Shown here in pieces: positions 19,957-25,623 of a DNA stretch of 25,623 bases; positions within the stretch are counted from its first letter, which is position 1, and every line of letters starts with the position of its first letter. The notes under the pieces were generated by a model. It ran no database searches and had not been told where the DNA came from. It was given only the letters and a program-made list of their open reading frames with translations. The position numbers and the translations under genes are program-made. Origin of the DNA: a virus; IMG/VR virus record IMGVR_UViG_3300050821_010353, positions 1 through 25,623 of that record. One strand, given 5' to 3'.

Positions 19957-20466
19957 ATGGCATTTTGGGCGGTTGCGCGGTGCGTGACTCGGCATGAAGG
20001 CTTCGCCGCCCAACAGCTCGAGGCGGCCGGCTTCACCGTCTTTTTGCCCCGAACCACGCTCGGCGCGTTATTTCCGAGCTATGTTTTCGTGCGTGTGATC
20101 GATCGTTGGCGCCGCATCGACCGCACGGTCGGCATTCTCGGCGTGGTCCGGTTCGGCGACGTTCCGGCGAAAATGCCCGACGCCGATATCGCCGCTTTGC
20201 AGAGTCGGATCGACTCCCACGGCCTGATCCGGCTGCCGCCTCCACCACCCACGCCCGCCCGGCGCAAGAGGATCATCCCGATCGGCGCCAAGGTGAAGGT
20301 CGCCAGCGGCCCGTTTCGCGGCTTCACCGGCATCTATGCCGGCCAGACCGCGCGAGAGCGCGAGCGGATCCTGATCGATATGCTCGGCCGCAAGGCCCCG
20401 GTCGAGTTGCTTCGAGGCCAACTGGCCCCACAAGCGGACCTTGCGGAAAACCCGCGTCCACGTTAG
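19957..20466 (+). CDS. NusG/RfaH-type transcription antitermination protein
   Basis: A 169-residue NusG paralogue. The N-terminal NGN domain (about 1-90) shows AFWAVARCVTRHEGFAAQQLEAAGFTVFLPR...LFPSYVFVRVIDRWRRIDRTVGILGVVRFGDVPAKMPD. The linker is Pro-rich. The KOW domain (about 110-155) shows IGAKVKVASGPFRGFTGIYAGQTARERERILIDMLGR. This is a specialised elongation factor, not the host NusG, which lies beside secE/rplK and is usually longer. It would bind RNA polymerase and help read through terminators. It is the first gene after a terminator and precedes the packaging genes, the expected place for a late antiterminator. Confidence 0.85.
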   Translation: MAFWAVARCVTRHEGFAAQQLEAAGFTVFLPRTTLGALFPSYVFVRVIDRWRRIDRTVGILGVVRFGDVPAKMPDADIAALQSRIDSHGLIRLPPPPPTPARRKRIIPIGAKVKVASGPFRGFTGIYAGQTARERERILIDMLGRKAPVELLRGQLAPQADLAENPRPR

Positions 20467-20535
20467 ACATCCACGCCGCGAGCGAGTCGAAATAGGGCTG
20501 GGAAGCAACTTTCCCCGACGCGCGGAGCGTTTCCC

Positions 20536-20865
20536 TTGCATCGTCGAAACCTCGACCCGGGCGGGTCGCTCCATTGGCGCGAATGGTACGGGCTCGGAAG
20601 CTGGAAGCGCCGGGCTCAACATCAATTGCGGGCCGAGCCGCTCTGCCGCGCCTGCCTCGCCAAGGGCCGGATCATCCCGGCGACCGTCGCCGACCACGCG
20701 CAACCCCACGGCGGCAATTGGAACGCCTTCCGCCTTGGCCGCTTACAATCGCTGTGCGCCGACTGCCACAATCGCAAATGGGCTAACGATCGGCTGGGCT
20801 ACCGCGGCGATATCGACGACGACGGCCTGCCGACCGACCCGAACCACCCGTTCAACAGGGCCTAA
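20536..20865 (+). CDS. Phage HNH endonuclease
   Basis: A 109-residue HNH nuclease. WYGLGSWKRRAQHQLRAEPLCRACLAKGRI is the conserved phage N-terminus; the Cys pairs CRAC (37, 40) and CADC (74, 77) bind the structural zinc. The catalytic core is ADHAQPHGG (His54, His58), then LQSLCADCHNRKW with His78/Asn79. All residues for activity are present. HNH proteins coded next to terminase genes assist specific cutting at cos sites during packaging. The start is TTG at 20536, 8 bases after GGAGCG; I see no better ATG upstream. Confidence 0.85.
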   Translation: MHRRNLDPGGSLHWREWYGLGSWKRRAQHQLRAEPLCRACLAKGRIIPATVADHAQPHGGNWNAFRLGRLQSLCADCHNRKWANDRLGYRGDIDDDGLPTDPNHPFNRA

Positions 20866-20868
20866 GCC

Positions 20869-21210
20869 ATGCTCGCCGAGTTCCTCAAGGCGGCCAAAAA
20901 GCCCCGTTTCATCGACATTCAGCTTGAACGGGTGAAACCGAAGCCGTGCGCCAATCCACGCTCGAACACCGAGACGCGTTATCGCGTTCTCTTTCATGGC
21001 AAGGCGATCGGCGTCTGGCGCGACCCGGAGTGCTCCGCCGCCCGTTACCTTGTCGACCAACGCATCGTCGCCCGCAAAGACATCTTGCGGGCGTATCACG
21101 GCGACAAGTTGTGCCTGAGCGGCGGCGTCGGCTGGTTCGCCGATCATATCGTCGTCGAGACGCCTTCGCTCCGTGTTGCTCGATGGCGTCCGCATCCCTT
21201 CGCTGCGTGA
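20869..21210 (+). CDS. Hypothetical protein
   Basis: A 113-residue basic protein (RFIDIQLERVKPKPCANPRSNTETRYRVLFHGKAIGVWRDPECSAARYLVDQRIVARKDILRAYHG). A strand-rich middle part with VLFHGKAIGVWRDPECSAARYLV looks like a small conserved domain, but I cannot name it. It starts 3 bases after the HNH stop, so the two genes are co-transcribed. Confidence 0.62.
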   Translation: MLAEFLKAAKKPRFIDIQLERVKPKPCANPRSNTETRYRVLFHGKAIGVWRDPECSAARYLVDQRIVARKDILRAYHGDKLCLSGGVGWFADHIVVETPSLRVARWRPHPFAA

Positions 21211-21660
21211 GTCCGTATTGGCAAAAAACTGGCCTCGGGGCGGTCGCCTGGTAGTGGGGGGCCAAGCCGGGGCGCCGCGGGTCCTACGCCAGCCCCGCGC
21301 GCCGTACCGCCCCGCGCGACGGGCGGGGGGGCTCTGATCAAATTTCGGCCCTGCAGGGACGCGGGCGCCGGTGTAGTTTCGCTCTCGCGGCTGCACATTC
21401 CGGGGGTGTCGATAGTTCGCTCTCGCGCCCGCACATTCGGGGGTGTCGATAGTGGAGCCGATCCGCTCTTGACGCCGGGGCTCATTATCGTCATCGCTGT
21501 GTTGCTTAGTTGGCTCATTTGTTCGGGACCGCCCGTCGGTCGTGAAGGCGTCGCTGGCCGCGGTTTATGCAGCGGACGCGGCGGTTAGGCGCGAGGTGGC
21601 GGGCGTTTGAGCCGGGTTGGCGCGGGTTGCTATTCGGACAACTTATGGAGAGGCCGGGAC
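21211..21660. other. Non-coding region with tandem repeat, upstream of the PEP-CTERM gene
   Basis: About 450 bases without a credible gene. It contains G-rich tracts, a GC-rich dyad near 21305-21330 (CCGCCC with GGGCGG), the 38-base tandem repeat described next, and ends in the ribosome-binding site of the PEP-CTERM gene. Lying between the HNH nuclease and the terminase genes, it is a candidate for a packaging (cos/pac) region. No convincing promoter was found. Confidence 0.5.
21378..21452. repeat. Two tandem copies of a 37/38-base repeat
   Basis: Copy 1 is 21378-21415, copy 2 is 21416-21452. Both start TTCGCTCTCGCG, share GCACATTC in the middle and end GGGGGTGTCGATAG. They differ by one base deletion in the G/C run and two substitutions. 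No third copy follows and no spacer separates them. Confidence 0.85.
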
Positions 21661-22227
21661 ATGAACAAATTACTATTGACTAGCGCATTTATTGCCGCCT
21701 TCGGCGCCGCGCCGACAAAGGCGGCGACCGAGATCACGGTCGAGAACATTGGCTCGATCCTCAACCAGTCTCTCGCGCTCCCGGCCCAGGACACGCCTGG
21801 CGGCGGCATCGGCTTCGAGCAATTTTTCGAGTTCAGTTTGCCGACCAGGGAAACCGTCACGGTGTCGATGAGCGACAGCGCCATCGGCCTGCAACGGATC
21901 ACCGGCGGCGTGCTTTCGCTCAACGATTTTACTTCGAGCGCGCCGACTTCGCCCTTCCAACCGATCGGGGCGCTGATCGAATCATCGCCGATCCTCAATG
22001 TCACTGGCGGCCAGGAAGCGACGGTCAGTCCTGACATCTTGAGCGCGGGCTCATACTTTGCTGAGCTTTCCGGCGCGAGCGGCCTGGCGCCGATCCACAT
22101 TGCGATCGACGGCACCATCACCGCGGTCTCGACGCCCGAACCTTCGACTTGGGCGATGTTGGCGCTCGGTTTCGGCGCGATGGCGTTCCTCGGCTTGCGG
22201 CGCAAGTCGGCCCGGTTTGCGTTCTAA
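21661..22227 (+). CDS. PEP-CTERM-tagged exported protein
   Basis: A 188-residue secreted protein. An N-terminal signal peptide (MNKLLLTSAFIAAFGAAPTKAA) is followed by a beta-rich extracellular domain (TETVTVSMSDS..., FFEFSLPTRETVTVSMSD). It ends in a sorting tag: STPEPSTWAMLALGFGAMAF (PEP motif then membrane helix), followed by RRK. Host exosortases recognise such tags and remove them during export, usually linked to exopolysaccharide. The start at 21661 is supported by GGAGAGG 8 bases upstream and by the signal peptide. The first codons are AT-richer than in neighbouring genes, hinting at separate acquisition. Its place among packaging genes is unusual and suggests a cargo (moron) gene. Confidence 0.85.
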   Translation: MNKLLLTSAFIAAFGAAPTKAATEITVENIGSILNQSLALPAQDTPGGGIGFEQFFEFSLPTRETVTVSMSDSAIGLQRITGGVLSLNDFTSSAPTSPFQPIGALIESSPILNVTGGQEATVSPDILSAGSYFAELSGASGLAPIHIAIDGTITAVSTPEPSTWAMLALGFGAMAFLGLRRKSARFAF

Positions 22228-22244
22228 GTTAGCGGACCTCTGAC

Positions 22245-22308
22245 GGCGGACCGGCAGCAGGCGAGCTAAGGGAGAGGCGAGCCCGGTCCGCCCCGGCGAA
22301 CCTCTCCC
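22245..22308. repeat. Two interleaved inverted repeats (pseudoknot-like)
   Basis: Stem 1: GGCGGACCGG (22245-22254) with CCGGTCCGCC (22283-22292). Stem 2: GGGAGAGG (22270-22277) with CCTCTCCC (22301-22308). All 18 pairs are perfect and the stems cross in order 1-2-1'-2', the topology of an H-type pseudoknot, with loops of 15, 5 and 8 bases. It lies just after the PEP-CTERM gene. Confidence 0.8.
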
Positions 22309-22329
22309 GGTCATCTTGAGCATGGGCTC

Positions 22330-22596
22330 ATGGGCGACATCGTCAAATTCGAGCCGACCAAGCCGGCCAAGCCGAAGCTGGTCTATCGGGACGACAAGCC
22401 GGACCTCGACTGGTGGTCGACCGCCCGGGACGATTACAGCGTCCTGCTCTCGATCACCGGGCCGTCGAGCATGACGGGCCTATCCATGCCGCCGCACCGG
22501 GCGCGGGCGCTGGCGGCCGAGCTTGTGCATTGGGCCGACGCAGTCGAGGTCGGCCAAGGCGAGCTTTGCTTCGAGGACCTCGGCGATGCGAGCTAG
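22330..22596 (+). CDS. Small hypothetical protein
   Basis: An 88-residue protein. IVKFEPTKPAKPKL, then DWWSTARDDYSVLLSITGPSSMTGLSMPPHRARALAAELVHWADAVE. The strand-helix arrangement is compact and soluble; no family recognised. Its last codons overlap the next gene. Confidence 0.62.
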   Translation: MGDIVKFEPTKPAKPKLVYRDDKPDLDWWSTARDDYSVLLSITGPSSMTGLSMPPHRARALAAELVHWADAVEVGQGELCFEDLGDAS

Positions 22597-22861
22597 GGTG
22601 AAAAACGCAACGGTTGCGCATTTGTTCGCCGCTGTTCTCGCTCTCGGCCTCATCGGCGCGGGCGCGGAGGCGAAGGCGGCTGTCTGCGGCGCCGGCGCTT
22701 ATCACGCGGGCTGCGTCGGGCCGCGAGGCGCGGTCGGCGTGCGTCGGCCTGTTGGCGGCGCGGCGGTCGTTCGGCGGCCCTATGGCGCCGCAGTCGTTCG
22801 GCCGGTGGCCCGCCCGGGCGTCGCCTGCGTCTGGCGCGCCGGCGTCCGCATCTGTCGATGA
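22586..22861 (+). CDS. Small exported protein with two Cys pairs
   Basis: A 91-residue protein with a signal peptide (VKNATVAHLFAAVLALGLIGAGAEAKAA). The mature part has AVCGAGAYHAGCVGPRGAVGVRRP, an Ala/Val/Arg-Pro repeat-like middle (VVRRPYGAAVVRP) and ends CVWRAGVRICR; two Cys near each end could form disulphides. Similar short, arginine- and glycine-rich exported proteins are common in Bradyrhizobium-like genomes. A GTG start at 22598 gives a better signal-peptide start; the ATG at 22586 overlaps the previous gene by 11 bases. Either start is possible. Confidence 0.62.
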   Translation: MRARVKNATVAHLFAAVLALGLIGAGAEAKAAVCGAGAYHAGCVGPRGAVGVRRPVGGAAVVRRPYGAAVVRPVARPGVACVWRAGVRICR

Positions 22862-23151
22862 GGGCTGACCCGCTCAGCCTGACGATCGCGATCGAGGCTG
22901 AATTGCACAGCCTAACGCCGATTCCGGTCGACACGATCACCATGCAGGCCGCGAACGGGCAGCGGATCGTTATCCATCTTGCGACCGGAGAAGTGGACCT
23001 TTGCGGGCTGACGCCGAGCGAGGGCGCCCGCCTCTTTTGGGACGCCGTCCAGCGTCACTTGGGGAGATTTACCGATGCGCACCGGCAAGCCGCCGATGCC
23101 GACGCACCTGAAATTGCTGCGGGGCAATCCGGGCCAGCGGGCGCTCAATAA
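22858..23151 (+). CDS. Small hypothetical protein
   Basis: A 97-residue protein. IAIEAELHSLTPIPVDTITMQAANGQRIVIHLATGEVDLCGLTPSEGARLFWDAVQRHLGR has a beta sandwich-like start and a helical end. Its ATG overlaps the previous stop by 4 bases. Its 3' end overlaps the small terminase gene by 77 bases in another frame, so the C-terminal tail (rich in Ala, Gly, Pro) may be unimportant. Confidence 0.58.
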   Translation: MRADPLSLTIAIEAELHSLTPIPVDTITMQAANGQRIVIHLATGEVDLCGLTPSEGARLFWDAVQRHLGRFTDAHRQAADADAPEIAAGQSGPAGAQ

Positions 23152-23578
23152 GCGCGAGCCGGAGCCGACGCCGCCGACCGAGCCGCCGGAGCCGCCGGCC
23201 GATCTGGGCCCCTACGCCAAAGAGGAGTGGAACCGGATCATCGTCGAGGCCTTCCGCCTCCGCTTGGTGACCGTGGTCGATATCCAGCCGCTCGCCGCCT
23301 ATTGCGACGCTTACGAGCGCTGGCGGAAGGCGCGCGAGATGATCGCCGCGATGGCGGCGCGCGATCCGGTCTTGCAGGGCTTCATCGTCAAAACGCAGTC
23401 GGGCGGCGCGGCCCCGAATCCCTTGGTCTGGATCGCCCAAAACGCCGCGCGCGATATGGTGAGATACGCGAGTGAGTTTGGACTTACCCCTGCCGCCCGA
23501 ACGCGGCTCACGGCGGTCGAAGCGATCGGCCAAGGCAAATTCGCCGGCCTTCTCGGCGGGACCTATCCAGCGGACTGA
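23075..23578 (+). CDS. Terminase small subunit, P27 family
   Basis: A 167-residue DNA-recognition subunit of the packaging motor. It starts with the family signature KPPMPTHLKLLRGNPGQRALNKREPEP, followed by a Pro-rich linker (PPTEPPEPPADLG), then EEWNRIIVEAFRLRLVTVVDIQPLAAYCDAYERWRKAREMI and the conserved C-terminal part EFGLTPAARTRLTAVE. Small terminases bind the packaging site and hand DNA to the large subunit. The start is supported by GGGGAGA upstream. It overlaps the large subunit frame by 107 bases. Confidence 0.88.
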   Translation: MRTGKPPMPTHLKLLRGNPGQRALNKREPEPTPPTEPPEPPADLGPYAKEEWNRIIVEAFRLRLVTVVDIQPLAAYCDAYERWRKAREMIAAMAARDPVLQGFIVKTQSGGAAPNPLVWIAQNAARDMVRYASEFGLTPAARTRLTAVEAIGQGKFAGLLGGTYPAD

Positions 23579-25133
23579 CCGCGGCAAGCAGCTCGCCGAC
23601 CGGGTCATCCAGTTCATTCAGACGCTATCGGTCCCGAGCGGTCATGGACAGGGCAAGCCGTTCGTGCTCATGCCCTGGGAACAACGGTTTATCCGCGACA
23701 TTTACGAACCGCAGCGCGGCGGGCGCCGGGTGGTCCGCCGGGCCATCCTCTCGATCGCCCGGAAGAACGGCAAGAGCGCGCTGATCGCCGCGCTCGCGCT
23801 TTCGCACCTGGTGGGCCCGGCGGTCATTCCCAACGGCGAGATTTATTCGGCCGCCAACGATCACGAACAAGCCGGCATTATCTATAAGTTTGCTAGACAA
23901 ATGGTGGAGCGCGAGCCGGAGCTTATGGCCCGCCTCGACCTCATCCCGTCGACCAAGACGATGATCGACCGGCCGAGCGGCTCGGTGTACCGAGCGGTGT
24001 CAAGCGAGGCCTCGACCAAGCACGGTTATTCGCCCTCGGTCGTGATCTATGACGAGTTGGCGCAGAGCAAGAGCCGCAACCTTTACGACGCCTTCGACAC
24101 CGCCTTCGGCGCCCGCATCGAGCCGCTGTTCATCGCCATCTCGACGCAGTCGAACGACCCGGAGCATATCCTCTCGAAGCTGATCGACGACGGCGTGCTG
24201 GGCCTCGATCCGTCGATCATCTGTCACCTCTACTGCGCCGACGAGGGCTGCGCGCTCGACGACGAGAAGCAATGGGCGAAGGCGAATCCAGCGCTCGGCG
24301 TGTTCAGGGACCGCGAGGATCTGGCGACCGCGATCCGCAAGGCCATCCGCATGCCGGCCGAGGAGCCGAAGGTCAGGAACCTCTTTCTCAATCAGCGGGT
24401 GTCGCCGCTCGCGCCGTTGGTGTCGCGGGCCGAATGGCTTGACTGCATCGGCCCGGCCGAGTTCGTCGCCGGCGAGGAGGTCTATCTCGGGCTCGATCTC
24501 GCGTCGGTGATCGACCTCGCGGCCCTGGTCATGGTGTCCGTCGCTGACCCGGCCAAGGTCGCGCCGCTATTCTGGAAGCCAGCGGCGCTGCTCGCCGAGC
24601 AATCGCAACGCGATTTCGGCAGCGGAAACAACCGCTATCAGGAATGGGCTAACGCTGGGCTTCTGCGGCTCAGCCCCGGCCGTTCGATCGATCCGGCGGT
24701 TATCGCCGCGGCGATCGCCGAGCTTAGCCAGCGGTTCAATATCCGCGGCCTGGCCTATGACCGCTGGCGGATCGAGGAGTTGCTGCGGGCGTTCGACAAC
24801 ATCGGCTTGCAGGCGTTCAACGGCGACAAGGATAAAAAGGGCGTCGGCTTGCGCCTCGTTCCATGGGGGCAGGGCTATCGCGACATGGGGCCGAGCGTCG
24901 ACGCGCTCGAACTGGCGATCTTCGAGCATCGGCTGGTCCACCCGAGCCACCCGATCCTCAATTGGAACATGGCGAACGCGGTGGCCAGCCTCGACCCGGC
25001 CGGCAACCGCAAGCTGAACAAGGACAAGGCGAGATTCCGCATCGACGGCGCCGTCGCCCTGGTCATGGCGATGGGGCTTCGAGGACGCGATCGCGCCGGG
25101 CAGATGATCGATATCGCCGCTTTGATCGGCTGA
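23472..25133 (+). CDS. Terminase large subunit
   Basis: A 553-residue packaging ATPase/nuclease of the Terminase_1 type. The ATPase part has Walker A IARKNGKSALI (about 95-105) and Walker B VVIYDELAQ (190-198), with a sensor IAISTQSNDPEH (221-232). The nuclease part has the first catalytic Asp in GLDLAS (342), further acidic positions in LAYDRW (about 424) and near the C-terminus in FRIDGAVALVMAMG. Length and motifs are complete. The GTG at 23472 is the only start before residue 67, but it lies deep inside the small subunit gene; the true start could be a later non-ATG codon. It docks on the portal and pumps DNA into the capsid. Confidence 0.92.
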   Translation: MSLDLPLPPERGSRRSKRSAKANSPAFSAGPIQRTDRGKQLADRVIQFIQTLSVPSGHGQGKPFVLMPWEQRFIRDIYEPQRGGRRVVRRAILSIARKNGKSALIAALALSHLVGPAVIPNGEIYSAANDHEQAGIIYKFARQMVEREPELMARLDLIPSTKTMIDRPSGSVYRAVSSEASTKHGYSPSVVIYDELAQSKSRNLYDAFDTAFGARIEPLFIAISTQSNDPEHILSKLIDDGVLGLDPSIICHLYCADEGCALDDEKQWAKANPALGVFRDREDLATAIRKAIRMPAEEPKVRNLFLNQRVSPLAPLVSRAEWLDCIGPAEFVAGEEVYLGLDLASVIDLAALVMVSVADPAKVAPLFWKPAALLAEQSQRDFGSGNNRYQEWANAGLLRLSPGRSIDPAVIAAAIAELSQRFNIRGLAYDRWRIEELLRAFDNIGLQAFNGDKDKKGVGLRLVPWGQGYRDMGPSVDALELAIFEHRLVHPSHPILNWNMANAVASLDPAGNRKLNKDKARFRIDGAVALVMAMGLRGRDRAGQMIDIAALIG

Positions 25134-25162
25134 CTCAAATGAAGGTTTGACGGGAGGCGGAA

Positions 25163-25399
25163 ATGCTGAGCCTCGGCGGAATTCTCCTCGGCTTGATCGA
25201 CATCGCCATCGCGGTCGCGATCCTGCTCTTGATCGGCGCGATTGTCCTATGGGTGCTGCAATGGATTTTCCAGGTCGCCGTGCCGTGGAACGTCCAACGG
25301 CTTTACATCGGCGTCGTCGCGCTGATCGCGCTTTACATGCTGGTCGAGCTATTGCTCGGCGTGCCGATCCATTTGTTCGTCGGCCGGCCGATCACATGA
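25163..25399 (+). CDS. Two-helix small membrane protein, possible holin
   Basis: A 78-residue protein with two membrane helices, about 5-38 (long, LGLIDIAIAVAILLLIGAIV) and 47-70 (LYIGVVALIALYMLVELLLG), joined by a short loop (WNVQRL). The N-terminus and both ends are nearly uncharged. GGGAGGC lies 7-8 bases upstream of the ATG. Size and topology fit a class II holin, but no lysis gene is visible next to it, and it could be another phage membrane protein. Confidence 0.62.
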   Translation: MLSLGGILLGLIDIAIAVAILLLIGAIVLWVLQWIFQVAVPWNVQRLYIGVVALIALYMLVELLLGVPIHLFVGRPIT

Positions 25400-25615
25400 C
25401 GGCACTTCGTCGCCGATCATGAGCAGGACCGCCTTGGCCGCTTCGCGATCGATGCGGAAGCATTCGCGGCCGACCATTGCGGCCACCTCGGCGAGTTCGG
25501 GAGACATTCTCCGTCTGGCCGCGGCGTCGAATTCGCGCCGGACATTACGCGAGCGGAAATGCTCAAGCACCAGCGCCTCCGCGGTATGGCGATCGTCGAC
25601 ACGGACGACGCACAC
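25349..25615 (-). CDS. Possible partial gene at the right edge, minus strand
   Basis: A minus-strand open frame that reaches almost to the window edge and may begin outside it. Its central sequence (EALVLEHFRSRNVRREFDAAARRRMSPELAEVAAMVGRECFRIDREAAKAVLLMIGDEVP) looks like a genuine helical protein with good alphaproteobacterial codon usage. Its last 16 residues overlap the convergent membrane-protein gene. No family recognised. If real, it marks a change of transcription direction; it may start at GTG 25615 or further upstream. Confidence 0.42.
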   Translation of the reverse strand: MCVVRVDDRHTAEALVLEHFRSRNVRREFDAAARRRMSPELAEVAAMVGRECFRIDREAAKAVLLMIGDEVPSCDRPADEQMDRHAEQ

Positions 25616-25623
25616 GGTGCGGA

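Noticed and set aside
21378-21452. CRISPR-like repeat
   Set aside because: There are only two directly adjacent copies, no spacers and no cas genes.

Overview
This GC-rich window carries a large part of a temperate tailed phage or prophage (siphovirus-like gene content). The composition, the HNH/P27-type small terminase/large terminase arrangement and a C-terminal PEP-CTERM sorting tag suggest an alphaproteobacterial host, perhaps Hyphomicrobiales (Bradyrhizobium/Methylocystis-like). This is a judgement from sequence features, not a database result. No catalytic integrase, capsid, tail or lysis enzyme gene is recognisable here, so the element continues beyond the window. No rRNA, tRNA or CRISPR was seen.

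Layout. (1) 1-465: a degenerate pentanucleotide array (GGCNN read on the minus strand) starting directly after the stop codon of the first gene. (2) 466-4043, minus strand: a tightly coupled leftward early operon with four unknown genes, a small DUF3846-like gene, a YqaJ-type exonuclease and a putative single-strand annealing recombinase. (3) 4044-4616: the immunity region, with a short XRE-type repressor gene and four copies of a 17-bp dyad operator. (4) 4617-12574, plus strand: the rightward early operon, in which most genes overlap by ATGA. It holds a Cro-like regulator, a VRR-NUC nuclease, a ParB-like protein, an N6-adenine-type DNA methylase, several zinc-ribbon proteins, a protein built from two integrase arm-binding domains, an RMF-like protein and a VapE-type replication helicase. 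(5) 12571-12940: a large inverted repeat and many TGAC boxes directly after the helicase gene, a candidate replication origin. (6) 13047-13870: two small genes and a strong terminator. (7) 13875-14013: a control region with a fifth copy of the repressor operator, a near-perfect chromosomal-type parS site (15/16) and a promoter. (8) 14061-19441: a block of small accessory genes, several of plasmid or ICE type. (9) 19442-19956: a non-coding stretch with a promoter-like site and a terminator, followed by a NusG/RfaH-type antitermination protein gene (19957). (10) 20536-25399: HNH nuclease, a tandem repeat, a PEP-CTERM exported protein, small genes, both terminase subunits and a two-helix membrane protein. 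A probable minus-strand gene runs off the right edge.

How it may work together (inference). The short repressor would bind the 17-bp operators to silence the leftward recombination operon, the rightward replication operon and, through the remote fifth operator about 9.3 kb away, the second rightward operon. The exonuclease and annealing protein would supply recombination and VapE would supply replication initiation. The NusG-like protein would allow read-through of the terminators into the packaging genes. The parS site next to the promoter of the second operon raises the possibility that host ParB, or the phage ParB-like protein, is recruited for segregation or for control.
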